This document shows positions 26,837 through 35,963 of a stretch of DNA of 64,000 bases, piece after piece. Origin of the DNA: Actinacidiphila guanduensis. Its GTDB lineage: Bacteria; Actinomycetota; Actinomycetes; Streptomycetales; Streptomycetaceae. Position numbers and translations under genes: made by a program. The notes beneath the pieces were generated by a model. That model was not told where the DNA came from, ran no database searches, and saw nothing but the letters and a program-made list of their open reading frames with translations. The DNA is taken from contig NZ_FNIE01000011.1 in the NCBI RefSeq assembly GCF_900103985.1, positions 248,001-312,000 on the forward strand, given 5' to 3'. The stretch's first letter is position 1; each line of letters begins with the position of its first letter.

Positions 26837-29800
26837 TCAGCCGCAGGTCAGCGTCGGGTTGACCCAGTCGGCGTGGTCGTTGCCGTTGCCGTCGCCGCCG
26901 TCGCCGACGTTCAGGTCGATCACCTGGCCGCCGGTGACGGGCACGTCGATGCTCACCGAGTGCGAACTGCCGCGCAGCACCGGTGTGGTGACCAGGGCCG
27001 TGCCGTCCAGCACGACGCTGAAGGTGGCGGAGCCCGGGTCGCCGTTGTCGATGCCGACGGTCGCGGTGAAGCGGCTGCAGGCACCGCCGAGGTAGATCTG
27101 CACGTCGCTGGGCGAGTTGGTGCCCAGGCCCTTGGCGTAGGTGGTGCCGTCGAGCTTGAGCGGGGTGCCGTCGTTCGCCGCGGTGTTGCCGACCGACTGG
27201 TCGCGCTCGACCGGGCCCCACCCGTTGCTCGCCGACAGCCACTCCAGGTCGCTGACCTGGTCGGTGCCGGCGGGCGGCGGCGCGGGCACTTCACCGACCA
27301 CCCGTTCGTCGGCCGCGGTGGTCCTGCGGCCGGTCTGGACGAGGGAGGCGGTCGCGGTGAGCGCGGTGGCCTTGGCGGGCTTCGCGGGCGCGGTCACCGT
27401 CCAGTGGAAGGTGGCCGAGGTGCCCGGGGTGATCCGCCGCACGGACGCCGGGGTGACCGGGCCGACGGTCCATCCGTCGGGGGCGGCGAGCTTTGCGGTC
27501 ACGTCGCTCGCGGTGGGTTTGCCCGCGGGCACCGAGACGGTCGCGGTGGCGGTGAAGGTGGCGCCGCCCTGCGCCGAGCCGGGGACGCTGAGCGCGGTGG
27601 TCGCGCCGGGCGCCTCGGGCATGGCGTAGGTGGCCCGGTCGTAGCGGGGGCTGGTGTTCTGCGGCACCGTCAGCGATGACGCCCAGGAGCCGTAGTTCGT
27701 CAGCTCCACCTTGCCCAGGCCCCCGGTGGAGCCGTCGAGGTTCCACACGGCGATGGCGATGGTGTTGTCGCCGTCGGGGTTCAGGATGCCGTCGGGGACG
27801 GGGAAGCTGTGCTGCGGGCCGCGGTAGTTGACGTAGTTGCCCATGTCCCAGCCGTTGACGTAGATCTCGGCCCGGTACTTGCGGGAGGGGTCGTCGGTGA
27901 TGGTCAGGCCGAGCGAGGTGTCCTGGCCCTTGGGCAGGTGCAGGGCGGCGTGGGTGGTGTACCAGGAGACGCCCGGGGTGGTGTCGGTGGCCGGGAGGGT
28001 GACGGGCTGCCAGCCGGCGGTGGGGTAGCCGGGCAGGTAGTAGCCGGCCCGCTCGCCGTACAGGCCGCCGGTGTTGAGCGGGCCGCGCACGGTGTCCACG
28101 GTGTCCTCGCCGCCGCGCACGCCCTGCAGCCGCCAGGTGACGGTGTTCAGCGGGTTGCCGGTCAGGGAGGCGCCGGTCAGGCCGCGGGCGGCCTTGCTGC
28201 CGTTGGAGGCGTTGTAGTCCTCCTCGTGGCCCATGTCGACGGTCAGGACGGAGACGACGTTGTCCGCGCCGTTCTTCACCAGGCCGGCCGGGAAGGTGTA
28301 CGTCTTCTGGCCGTCGGAGGTGGAGCTGCCGAGGAAGGTGCCGTTGAGCCAGACCGAGGAGGCGGGGGCGCCGCCGCCGCTCTGGGCGGTCAGGGTGATG
28401 CCGGTCTCCTTGCCGGTGCCGGTGAAGCGGCCCCGGTACCAGGTGCTGCCGGTGTGGAAGCCGTAGTCGTCGGCGAAGAGCACCGGCAGGGTGACGGGGG
28501 TGGTGATGCTGTTCGACGTCATCTTGTCGGCGGTCTGCCAGCCGGAGTCGTCGAAGCCGGGCTGGGCCTCGGGCGATTCCTCAGTGTGCTTCCAGCCGGT
28601 GAGTTGCGGCAGGGTGATCGGGGCCGCGGTGGGGATGGTGCCGGTGCGGCTGCCGGTGGCGGTGGCGTGGGTGGCCACGGCCTTGCCGTTCCAGGTCACC
28701 GACGTGGCGGCGCTGAACACCTCGATGCCGCGGTCGGTGCCGTTGTCGCCGGTCAGGGCGAGGGTGCGGCCGTTCTGGACGGCGCCGCGCAGCAGGTGGG
28801 TGCCGCGGACCAGGACCGGGCCGGCCGAGGTGTCCTGCCGCCAGAACGTCTTGGCGGTGTCGGTGTCGGCGAGCAGCAGCAGGAGCGGGTGGCTGCCGCC
28901 GTCGATCTGCACCCGGGTCAGCCCGGTGTGCTGGTAGTCGAGCCGCAGGTCGCCGGTGGCGGGGTCCCAGGTGGTGGTGACGTCGCCGCCGGTGGCGGTC
29001 ACGGTGGGCTTGCTCGCGTAGTGCAGCACCGTCTCGCCGTCGCTGCCGTGGTCGCCGTAGAGCACCGCGATGTCGCGGCCGGCGATGGTGGCGTTCGTCA
29101 TGATCTGCGAGGTGCTGTACTGCAGCTGGTTGCCGCCCAGGTCGTAGTCGGCGGTGATGATCGCCGACTCGCGGCCGTTCAGGGTCAGCGCGGTGCCGGG
29201 CTGCTGGGGGACGGTGTAGACGGGGGCGGTGGATGCGCTGCCGTCGGTGACGTCGATCGCGTCGATGGTGACGAAGGTGTCGGTGGCGGCCGCGTCCTTC
29301 TGGCCGGTGGTGACGATCTTCAGGGTGTGCGGCCCGTTGGCGAGCCCCTTGGCCTGGTAGGCGACGTACTGGTTCTGCTTGGTGGCCCCGTACAGGTCCA
29401 CGGTGCCGGCCTTGGTGCCGTCGAGGTAGACGTCGGCGTGGCCGTGGTTGCCGTCCAGGTTGCTGATCCACTTCACGCCGGTGCCGGTGAAGTCGACGCT
29501 CGCGCTGTCGCCCGCGGTGTTGGAGAAGGACTCCGTGTGCTGGTAGTCGCCGCCGGTGTAGCTCTGCTCGCTGCCGACGTGCGACCAGTTCCCGGTGTAC
29601 GTGATCGCGCTGTCGCGGTCGTCGTAGGTGTAGCCGGGGTGGGCGCCCAGGTCGATGGTCACGTGGGCGCTGTCGGTGCTGGTGGCGGTGGAGTCGGCGT
29701 GCCGCAGCACATGGAACTGGGTGCCGGTGTCGGGGTTGCGGCGGGCGGTGTCCACGATCTTGGCGTTGTCGGTCGGGGTGGCCGGCAGCGCGTCGGTCTT

Positions 29801-31033
29801 GGTGAGCGGGGCGACCGCCTGGGTGAAGTAGCCGATCAGCTTGTCCTGGTCGTACTTCGGGTCGAGCTGGCGGGTCTCGCGGATGGCGGCGCCGTAGTCG
29901 TAGGAGGTGTAGTTCTCCGGCTCGCCGAGCCAGCCCCAGTTGGTGCCGCCGTAGGTCATGTAGAAGCTCTGCGAGGTGGCGCCCACGGCGATGTTCTGCT
30001 TGTAGAACACGTCGGCGAACTGGTCGTTGATCAGCTGGGCGCACTTGTCGTAGCCGGGGCCGCCCCACGGGTCGAAGGCGCCGCCCTGGAACTCGGCGGT
30101 CTCCAGCGGCTTCCCGGCCGGGTGGTCGTAGGAGATGTCCGGGACGCCGGACCAGGAGGCCGGGTTGGAGCAGTTGAAGCCCTGCGGGTAGGAGTCGGCG
30201 CCGTCCACGTCGAGGGCGGCGTCCCCGGAGTTGAAGGTGCCGTTGTTGTTGCCGACCAGCGGCACGGTGATGCCGTCGGCGCGGGCCTTGTCCTCCAGGT
30301 GCTGCATGTAGGTGCGGCCCGAGGCGCTGCCGTTGTAGTACTCGTTCTCCACCTGGTACTCGATCACCGAGCCGGTGCCGTTGGTGAGTTGGTGGCGGGC
30401 GAGGATGCGGTCGATCTGCGTCTGCCACTGGTCGCTGTACTTCAGGTAGGCCGGGTCGGAGGTGCGGGTGTTGCCGGCCTTGGTCGACAGCCAGTCGGGG
30501 AAGCCGCCGCCGTCCACCTCGGCGTTGATGTACGGGCCCGGGCGGGCGATCACGTAGATGCCCAACTGGTCCGCCATGTCGAGGAGTTTGTCGACGTCGC
30601 GCACGCCGGTGAAGTCGTAGACGCCCGGCGCCGGGGAGTGGTAGCCCCAGTCGAAGTAGAGCGAGACGGCGTTGAAGCCGGCGGCCTTCATCTTCTGCAG
30701 GGTGTCCAGCCACAGGGCCTGGCTGGGCTCGCGGAAGTAGTGGAACTCGCCGGCCCACAGGTAGGTGCGCTTGCCGTCGATCATCCAGGAGTAGCCGTCG
30801 TAGCTGACGGTGTGGGCGCCGGCGTGCGGCGCGCTCTGCGGGGCGGTCTGCTGTGCGGTCTGCGGGGCCTGCTCGGGGGCGGCGGCCGCGGTGGCGCCCG
30901 CGCCGGCCACCAGGGCCAGGGCGACACCGAGGGCCTGCAGGCCGCGGACGAGCCTGCGGCCGGGTCTGGAGCGGCCGGCCGGACCCGGCTCCCTGTCGCT
31001 GCGGCGGAACCTGTGCACACGTGGAACGGCCAT
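26837..31033 (-). CDS. Secreted GH35 beta-galactosidase with C-terminal NPCBM domain
   Basis: Very large exported glycosidase (1398 residues from ATG 31033; GTG at 31042 is an alternative). A signal peptide is followed by the GH35 catalytic domain: SWMIDGKRTYLWAGEFHYFREP, ARPGPYINAEVDGGG, acid/base Glu231 in VENEYY and nucleophile Glu314 in TAEFQGG, and MTYGGTNWGW. Several beta-sandwich domains follow (about 450-1150), an NEW3-like segment (about 1150-1240), and a C-terminal NPCBM carbohydrate-binding domain (SDLEWLSASNGWGPVERDQ ... KGLGTNSPSDVQIYLGG). It would remove beta-galactosyl groups from plant polysaccharides outside the cell. AGGGTGGTGGCA precedes the ATG. An imperfect GTTGC...GCAAC pair (31121-31147) lies in its upstream region. 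Confidence 0.94.
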   Translation of the reverse strand: MAVPRVHRFRRSDREPGPAGRSRPGRRLVRGLQALGVALALVAGAGATAAAAPEQAPQTAQQTAPQSAPHAGAHTVSYDGYSWMIDGKRTYLWAGEFHYFREPSQALWLDTLQKMKAAGFNAVSLYFDWGYHSPAPGVYDFTGVRDVDKLLDMADQLGIYVIARPGPYINAEVDGGGFPDWLSTKAGNTRTSDPAYLKYSDQWQTQIDRILARHQLTNGTGSVIEYQVENEYYNGSASGRTYMQHLEDKARADGITVPLVGNNNGTFNSGDAALDVDGADSYPQGFNCSNPASWSGVPDISYDHPAGKPLETAEFQGGAFDPWGGPGYDKCAQLINDQFADVFYKQNIAVGATSQSFYMTYGGTNWGWLGEPENYTSYDYGAAIRETRQLDPKYDQDKLIGYFTQAVAPLTKTDALPATPTDNAKIVDTARRNPDTGTQFHVLRHADSTATSTDSAHVTIDLGAHPGYTYDDRDSAITYTGNWSHVGSEQSYTGGDYQHTESFSNTAGDSASVDFTGTGVKWISNLDGNHGHADVYLDGTKAGTVDLYGATKQNQYVAYQAKGLANGPHTLKIVTTGQKDAAATDTFVTIDAIDVTDGSASTAPVYTVPQQPGTALTLNGRESAIITADYDLGGNQLQYSTSQIMTNATIAGRDIAVLYGDHGSDGETVLHYASKPTVTATGGDVTTTWDPATGDLRLDYQHTGLTRVQIDGGSHPLLLLLADTDTAKTFWRQDTSAGPVLVRGTHLLRGAVQNGRTLALTGDNGTDRGIEVFSAATSVTWNGKAVATHATATGSRTGTIPTAAPITLPQLTGWKHTEESPEAQPGFDDSGWQTADKMTSNSITTPVTLPVLFADDYGFHTGSTWYRGRFTGTGKETGITLTAQSGGGAPASSVWLNGTFLGSSTSDGQKTYTFPAGLVKNGADNVVSVLTVDMGHEEDYNASNGSKAARGLTGASLTGNPLNTVTWRLQGVRGGEDTVDTVRGPLNTGGLYGERAGYYLPGYPTAGWQPVTLPATDTTPGVSWYTTHAALHLPKGQDTSLGLTITDDPSRKYRAEIYVNGWDMGNYVNYRGPQHSFPVPDGILNPDGDNTIAIAVWNLDGSTGGLGKVELTNYGSWASSLTVPQNTSPRYDRATYAMPEAPGATTALSVPGSAQGGATFTATATVSVPAGKPTASDVTAKLAAPDGWTVGPVTPASVRRITPGTSATFHWTVTAPAKPAKATALTATASLVQTGRRTTAADERVVGEVPAPPPAGTDQVSDLEWLSASNGWGPVERDQSVGNTAANDGTPLKLDGTTYAKGLGTNSPSDVQIYLGGACSRFTATVGIDNGDPGSATFSVVLDGTALVTTPVLRGSSHSVSIDVPVTGGQVIDLNVGDGGDGNGNDHADWVNPTLTCG

Positions 31034-31187
31034 TGCCACCACCCTGTCCCCATGGGCCCGATTGGCCCCATTGACGGCCTGTTGGTATATGTTCGAAAGC
31101 GTGGGTTAGCGTCCGGGAGTGTTGCACTTCACATCGCGGAGCGCAACGGTTCGCGCACGGATCACCGCAGATCCGTGGAGCACCCCC

Positions 31188-31231
31188 GCACCCGGTCCGC
31201 ACCCGGTCCGCACCCGGTCCGCACCCGGCCC
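31188..31231. repeat. 11-bp tandem repeat, four units
   Basis: The unit GCACCCGGTCC occurs four times in direct succession (31188, 31199, 31210, 31221), the last with one change (GCCC). It sits between the divergent beta-galactosidase and the betaine-binding-protein remnant, about 90 bp before the remnant begins to match its family. Confidence 0.9.
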
Positions 31232-31317
31232 GTGCATGGACGCCGTCCAGGAGGACGAAACAGCCGGAGGGTGTGAGCTGCCCCACGTCCGGGCGAGCGC
31301 TTTGTTTGCCCGCGGCA

Positions 31318-31635
31318 CGCAAGCCGGTCGCCGTGGTCCTGTGGTCCCCGCACTGGGCCTACAGCACCTACCACCTCACCAAGCTGGCCGACCCCAAGGG
31401 CCTGTGGGGCCCCGGCGACTCCATCCACGACCTCGCCAACAAGGCCGGCGGCGCCAAGCTCTCCCAGGTCAGCACGTGGATGCGCCACTTCCACCTCACC
31501 GACGCCCAACTGGGCTCCCTGGAGGCGTCGATCCAGTCCGCGGGTCAGGGAAGGACCACGGAGGGCGTCCGCGCCTGGATGAAGCAGCACCCCGAGGTGG
31601 AGCAGCAGATGGTCCCGGTGAAGCCCGCCGGTTAG
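31318..31635 (+). pseudogene. Remnant of glycine-betaine ABC binding protein (OpuAC C-terminus)
   Basis: About 105 codons match only the C-terminal lobe of OpuAC/ProX-type glycine betaine binding proteins: KPVAVVLWSPHWAYSTYHLTKLADPKG, then DSIHDLANKAGG, a helix WMRHFHLTDAQLGSLEASIQ and RAWMKQHPEVE. The usual N-terminal 200 residues, signal peptide and lipobox are absent, and no fragments of them were found in the other frames upstream; no permease or ATPase gene adjoins. The reading frame opens at 31273 but has no ribosome binding site or family start. I read it as a deletion remnant, not a working gene. Confidence 0.75.
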
Positions 31636-31679
31636 ACCGCGACCTCCGCTCCCCCCGCCGGGGCGGGGCTGACCACATT

Positions 31680-31711
31680 GCCCGCGCCCCCGCACCCATG
31701 GGGGCGCGGGC
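31680..31711. terminator. Hairpin terminator after the OpuAC remnant
   Basis: GCCCGCGCCCCC (31680-31691) and GGGGGCGCGGGC (31700-31711) form a perfect 12-bp stem with an 8-base loop, 45 bp after the remnant's stop. The following 190 bp contain degenerate copies of parts of it (GCGGGCTCGCG twice, ACCCATGGCGGCGGGG twice) and no gene. Confidence 0.65.
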
Positions 31712-31906
31712 TCGCGTCCAGGGAGGGCGGTCCGCAGCCAGGGGGGCGACCCTGACCGCTACGGACGCGGGCTCGCGCCTATAGCGACGGGGTTCGGCAT
31801 CCATGGCGGCGGGGTCGGCGTCCAGGAAGCGGCTCCGCCGCCCATGTGCTGGAAGGGCACCCATGGCGGCGGGGCCGTGCCCCTTCTACTCAGTGGTGGA
31901 TCCCGC

Positions 31907-32671
31907 TCAGTAGTGGATCGCACCCTTCGCGCCGCCGCCTGCGGCGATGGCGTCGCCGTTGATCGCGACGCTGAGGGGGCTGGCGAGGAAGGTCACCACC
32001 GCGGCGACCTCCTCGGCGGTGACGACGCGGCCGATCGAGATACCCGCGGCGGCTTCGCGCTCCACGTCGGCGGGCTCCACCCCGCGGGCGGCCGCCATGG
32101 CGGCGAGGGTCTGCGGGGTCTTCTCCGTACGGGTCAGGCCCGGGTGGACGACGACCACGTTGACGCCCTGCGGACCCAGCTCGTCGGCGAGGTTCTTCGT
32201 CAGCGCGGCAACGGCGACGTTGCGCACCGAGCCGACCAGTGTGCCGCTCTGACGGGCCGCCAGACCGCTGATGTTGATGATGCGGCCCCAGCCGGCGGCG
32301 GTCATCCCCGGCGCGAACGCGCGCGCGGTACGCAGGTAACCGCGCACCTTGACGTTGATCTCCGCTTCGAGCTCGCTCTCGTCGAACCGCCCCGAACTCG
32401 GCGTGGCCGCCGCGTTGACGAGGATGTCCACGCCGCCGAGCCGCTCCTTGACCTCGCGGGCCATCGCGGCGACCGAGGCGTCGTCCCCGGTGTCGGCGCT
32501 CACCGCGACCGCGCCGGGCACCTGCCCGACAGCCGCGGCCAGCGCTTCCTCGCCACGAGCGACCAGCGCCACCCGCGCACCCTCCGCGGCCAGCGCCTTC
32601 GCCACCGCCAGCCCGATCCCGCGGCTCCCGCCCGTCACCACGGCCCGCCGCCCATCCAGTCCCAGATCCAC
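31907..32671 (-). CDS. Short-chain dehydrogenase/reductase
   Basis: A 254-residue SDR: cofactor motif VVTGGSRGIG, VDILVNAAA (NNAG variant), INISG before a modified active site, and DELGPQGVNVVVVHPGLTRTE. The catalytic position normally YxxxK reads VRNVAVAALTK, so the Tyr is replaced and only a Lys remains in the helix region; activity may be altered. GTG at 32671 is preceded by GGAGGAAGAGGGAAC; all longer frames run into repeat DNA. It stands alone. Substrate unknown. Confidence 0.83.
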   Translation of the reverse strand: MDLGLDGRRAVVTGGSRGIGLAVAKALAAEGARVALVARGEEALAAAVGQVPGAVAVSADTGDDASVAAMAREVKERLGGVDILVNAAATPSSGRFDESELEAEINVKVRGYLRTARAFAPGMTAAGWGRIINISGLAARQSGTLVGSVRNVAVAALTKNLADELGPQGVNVVVVHPGLTRTEKTPQTLAAMAAARGVEPADVEREAAAGISIGRVVTAEEVAAVVTFLASPLSVAINGDAIAAGGGAKGAIHY

Positions 32672-32813
32672 GTTCCCTCTTCCTCCACGTTCTCTTCCGG
32701 GAGCCCAAGCCCCCCACCCACCCAACCCCACCCACCCCCTCCGCCTTCCCGACGCCCGCCCGACACCACCACCCGAGCCCCGGAACCCGCCCCACCCGGC
32801 CAGCCGACACGGC

Positions 32814-32899
32814 CCTTTCAGGGGCGCTGGGGTACCCCCAGGCGAAGCCCTGGGGGGACTGCGCGAGCAACCACCCACCCGACCGAAGGCCCGGGAACC
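32814..32899. repeat. Streptomyces-type intergenic repeat, copy 1 (with palindromic insert)
   Basis: Begins CCTTTCAGGGGCGC, then a near-palindromic block TGGGGTACCCCCAGGCGAAG, then ACTGCGCGAGCAACCACC and a GGCCCGGGAAC tail. Shares the outer parts with copies at 32925 and 33012. The 560-bp gap 32672-33231 holds these three copies and no gene. Confidence 0.8.
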
Positions 32900-32924
32900 A
32901 CCCAAGCGCGGTAGACGGTGCGGA

Positions 32925-32981
32925 CCTTTCAGGGGCGCGGGGAACTGCGCGACCAGCCCAGGACGCACCCGCGGCCGGGAA
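32925..32981. repeat. Streptomyces-type intergenic repeat, copy 2 (short form)
   Basis: CCTTTCAGGGGCGCGGGGAA followed by CTGCGCGACCAGCC and a GCGGCCGGGAAC tail. It lacks the palindromic TGGGGGTACCCCCA insert of copies 1 and 3. Confidence 0.8.
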
Positions 32982-33011
32982 CACGCAGAGCCCCAACGGC
33001 GGGGAGCCGTT

Positions 33012-33094
33012 CCTGAGGGCGCTGGGGGTACCCCCAGGCGAAGCTCGGGGGAGGAACTGCGCGAGCAACCACCTACCGGCCCGGCGGCCGGGAA
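33012..33094. repeat. Streptomyces-type intergenic repeat, copy 3 (with palindromic insert)
   Basis: CCTGAGGGCGC, then the perfect 16-bp palindrome CTGGGGGTACCCCCAG (33022-33037), then GGAACTGCGCGAGCAACCAC and a GCGGCCGGGAACC tail. Downstream, CAAGCGGCACACCGC is repeated directly near 33124 and 33168. Confidence 0.8.
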
Positions 33095-33231
33095 CCGGAC
33101 CGCGTGGGGCACACGGAGCCCCGCAAGCGGCACACCGCAGCCGCCGTGCTGCCAGGACGGGCACCCACAAGCGGCACACCGCGGCAGCCGCACAAGCGCG
33201 AGGAACCGCGAGAGCGGCAGTGGGCACCCCC

Positions 33232-33924
33232 TTACTCAAGCCCCCGCTTCCCCGGCGCCCAAAAGGGCTTCGTGAGCACTGCCCGCCGCGGCCACCCCCG
33301 CTCGGTGACGAGATGCCGCCGCAGCGACTGGACCGTCCTGGCCTCGCCGGCGAGGTAGGCGACGCCGGGCTCCTCGGGAAGGTCGAGCCCGCGCAGGGCC
33401 TCCAGCAGACCGGGCGAGTCCGCCGCAGGCGTCCCGTGCCGGTACGTCCACGTGACGTCCCCCTCGACCGGTATCCGGTCCTCCGCCGTGTCCACCTCGA
33501 TCACCGCGTGGTGCCCGGCCCCGGCGAGAGCCGCGATCATCGGCCCGAAGGCGGCTGCCGCGGTCTCCTCCCCCGCGAACAAGTGGTACGCCGCGCCCAC
33601 CTGCGGCACGAACCGCCCCTCGGGCCCGGAGAACAGCACCTCCTCGCCCTCGCGCACACCTCGCGCCCACGCGGCCCCCGGCCCGTCCCCGTGCTGGAGC
33701 ACGAACAGCTCGAAGGCAGCCCCGTCGTAGTCCCGTACGGAGTACGTCCGGCGCGTCCCGAGCCCCCCGCCCCCGACCAGCACCCGCACCTGCTGCCCGG
33801 GCGTCCACCGCAGCCCCTGCGCGGCGATCCGGACGCCGATCACGCGCGGGGTGACGTTCCGTACCCCGGTCACGGTCCCGTGGGTCAGCACGCGGTCGAG
33901 GAGGCGGTGGGCAAGGGTGGGCAT
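33232..33924 (-). CDS. Siderophore-interacting protein (FAD ferric-siderophore reductase family)
   Basis: A 230-residue flavoprotein of the SIP/ViuB family that would reduce ferric siderophores with NAD(P)H in the cytoplasm to release iron. The FAD-binding motif RRTYSVRDYDG (RxYT/S) and the phosphate-binding LFVLQHGDGPGAAWA are visible, as is the C-terminal RAVLTKPFWAPGKRG with the WxxG pattern. The chosen ATG at 33924 follows CGGGAGACGCC; upstream in-frame sequence is not conserved. It is downstream of the MFS gene on the same strand with a 204-bp gap. Confidence 0.9.
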   Translation of the reverse strand: MPTLAHRLLDRVLTHGTVTGVRNVTPRVIGVRIAAQGLRWTPGQQVRVLVGGGGLGTRRTYSVRDYDGAAFELFVLQHGDGPGAAWARGVREGEEVLFSGPEGRFVPQVGAAYHLFAGEETAAAAFGPMIAALAGAGHHAVIEVDTAEDRIPVEGDVTWTYRHGTPAADSPGLLEALRGLDLPEEPGVAYLAGEARTVQSLRRHLVTERGWPRRAVLTKPFWAPGKRGLE

Positions 33925-34128
33925 GGGCGTCTCCCGAAGGCGGCCGGCGGGGGCACGTCCGGGGGCGGGGGCACCGTACCCGGAGGTGTGCGCCCCAGTC
34001 TTGGGCTCCCCGCCGCCGGGCTCAAGTGCGGCTTCCACAAAGGGCAGTTGCGGTGCACGCAAGAGCCGCAAAAGAGCTCGCACGGGCAAGCGCGCCGCCT
34101 CCGGAGAGGCGCGGAGGCAGCCGCGGCC

Positions 34129-35349
34129 TCACCTCTTCGCGGCCGCTCCCCGCGCGGGGACGGCTCCGGCCCGCAGCGCCCGCGCCACCCCCGCCCCGAC
34201 CGCCGTGCACGCCCCGGCCACCGCCGCCGCGGCCGCGAGCGCCGACCGCGGACCCGAGCGGTCCAGCAGTAGGCCGCCGAGCGGCGTGCCGAGCGCGGCG
34301 CCGAGGTTGTACGCGGTGTTCACCCACGCCCCGGCCGCCATGGACGGCCCCTCGGCGAAGAGTTGGGCCACCAGCTCGTACATCGTGATCAGCAGGACAC
34401 TCTCGCAGGCGCCCGCGGCGAGGAGCCCGGCGCCCGCTCCCGGCAGGCCGTACGCGGCGGCGGGCAGGGCGTAGCAGAGCGCGCAGCCGAACCCGAGGGC
34501 GAGCGGGCGCCGTTCGGGGCTGCCGGGCGGGCGGCTGCGCCCGTAGAGGAGCCCACCGAGGACGCCGCCGACGGAGGCGAGCGTGGTGAGCACGCCCGCG
34601 GCCGGCGCCCCCCAGGCGGCAACAGCGGCGATCTCGGCGAGGGCGAGCGCGGCCGCGGCGCCGAGCACGGGGACGAGCAGGGGCGCGAACCCGGTGCCGC
34701 ACAGCGGGCCGCGGGCCCCTGGGGCGGCCGGACCGGTCCCGGGCCCGGGGGACCGGTCGCGCAGGGCGGCGGTGAGCAGGCCGAAGCCGATCAGGACGAC
34801 GATCGCACAGCAGGCGAGCGCGGCCGGGGCGCCGCACATCGCGACGAGGAGCCCGCCCAGCGCCGGGCCCGCGGCGAAGACGGTGGACTCTGCGGCGGTG
34901 TCCAGGCTCAACGCGGCTTGCCGCTGCCGCCCTCCTTCGGCGAGCCGCGCCCACACCGTACGCATCAGCGGCCCCACGGGCGGGGGCAGCAGCCCGGCCG
35001 TCACGGCGAGGCCGCAGGTGAGCGCGGGGGCGGCGGGCAGGGCGCAGGCGATGGCGAGAGCGAGGAGCAGGGCGGCGTAGGAGAGGGCGAGTCCGGGCAG
35101 GGCGGCGGGCCGCCGCTCGACGAGCCGCGCACGCGCGGGCCCGAGCAGCGCCCCACCGAGCCCGAACAGCCCGGCGGCGGTCCCGGCCACCCCGTACGAG
35201 CCGGTGGCGCCGCGCAACGCGAGCAGCAGGGGCAGTCCGAGCAGGGCGTAACACAGCCGCGCGAGCAGGGCGGCACAAAAGAGCAGGCGGGCACGGGGCA
35301 GTGCGAGGACAGCGCGGTAGGAGGCGCTGCCCCGGACAGGGCAAGGCAT
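34129..35349 (-). CDS. Major facilitator superfamily transporter
   Basis: A 406-residue membrane protein with about twelve hydrophobic segments, for example LLFCAALLARLCYALLGLPLLLAL, ALSYAALLLALAIACALPAAP, VLTTLASVGGVLGGLLYG and SALAAAAAVAGACTAVG. The pattern fits the drug-efflux-like MFS group (YbfB/AraJ-like), substrate unknown. ATG at 35349 follows GGAGAAGCCCC. Its placement before a siderophore-interacting protein raises the possibility of siderophore export, but that is only context. Confidence 0.85.
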   Translation of the reverse strand: MPCPVRGSASYRAVLALPRARLLFCAALLARLCYALLGLPLLLALRGATGSYGVAGTAAGLFGLGGALLGPARARLVERRPAALPGLALSYAALLLALAIACALPAAPALTCGLAVTAGLLPPPVGPLMRTVWARLAEGGRQRQAALSLDTAAESTVFAAGPALGGLLVAMCGAPAALACCAIVVLIGFGLLTAALRDRSPGPGTGPAAPGARGPLCGTGFAPLLVPVLGAAAALALAEIAAVAAWGAPAAGVLTTLASVGGVLGGLLYGRSRPPGSPERRPLALGFGCALCYALPAAAYGLPGAGAGLLAAGACESVLLITMYELVAQLFAEGPSMAAGAWVNTAYNLGAALGTPLGGLLLDRSGPRSALAAAAAVAGACTAVGAGVARALRAGAVPARGAAAKR

Positions 35350-35963
35350 GGGGGCTTCTCCGGTACGACGGCACGAGCAGGACGGATCAGCGACCGCCAG
35401 GGCCCGCGTCGGCGCGGGTCGGCGGCAAGGCGTCCGTCAGTGCGGCCCGAAGCTCTCCATGCACGGCACTCTAGCGGCCGTGCGAGGAGCTGACGAGCCC
35501 CGCCCGCGCGGCATACCCGCTCACGGCCGAGGGGACCGGGCGCCTCCTCCGGCCCCCCGCCGACAGCGCCCACCTCCACCCGGCACGGCCGACAGCACCC
35601 TGCGCACGCACCACAACCCACCGTCCGGCACCGCCCGGCCGGGCCACCCGGCGCCGCCGGCGCATGGCCTTTCCCGACGGAGCCGGCACCGCCCGCGCCC
35701 TTCTCGGTGCGACCGGCCGACGGCCCCCGCCGGGTCGGTCGCGGCGCCGTACGCCGCACCGCCGGGTGCCGTACGCCCGGGCTCGGCCCGCCCGGGGGCG
35801 CACCCGGAACCCCGGCGGAATTCGGCAGGATCGTGCAATCGCCCAAGAGTATTCGTCTCACGCCCCACCCGTCCCGGATGGTTCGCTTCAAGGGTCGATC
35901 CGATCGCGAGGGCCCGGCGGACGCGGGGTCCCTCGGGACATCCATCAGTACGGGAGTGGACCC
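35350..35963. other. Intergenic region, no gene recognised
   Basis: Separates the divergent MFS gene and aldo/keto reductase. Open frames here have shadow-like composition (Arg/Pro-rich) and no family match that I recognise. The last 120 bp, around AGAGTATTCGTCTCA (35847-35861), are locally less GC-rich and probably carry the reductase promoter. Confidence 0.35.

Noticed and set aside
31188..31231. Tandem repeat read as a CRISPR array
   Set aside because: The units are 11 bp, contiguous and without spacers, and there are no cas genes.
27809..31276. Plus-strand open frame of more than 1100 codons opposite the beta-galactosidase
   Set aside because: The minus strand carries complete GH35 and NPCBM motifs; the plus frame is Val/Gly/Ala-rich shadow sequence.
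31273..31635. Complete small gene in front of the SDR
   Set aside because: The part before about 31318 has no conservation, no ribosome binding site and the remainder matches only the end of OpuAC.
35471..35803. Minus-strand open frame in the gap between MFS and aldo/keto reductase
   Set aside because: Composition is Arg/Gly/Pro-rich, there is no ribosome binding site and no family match.
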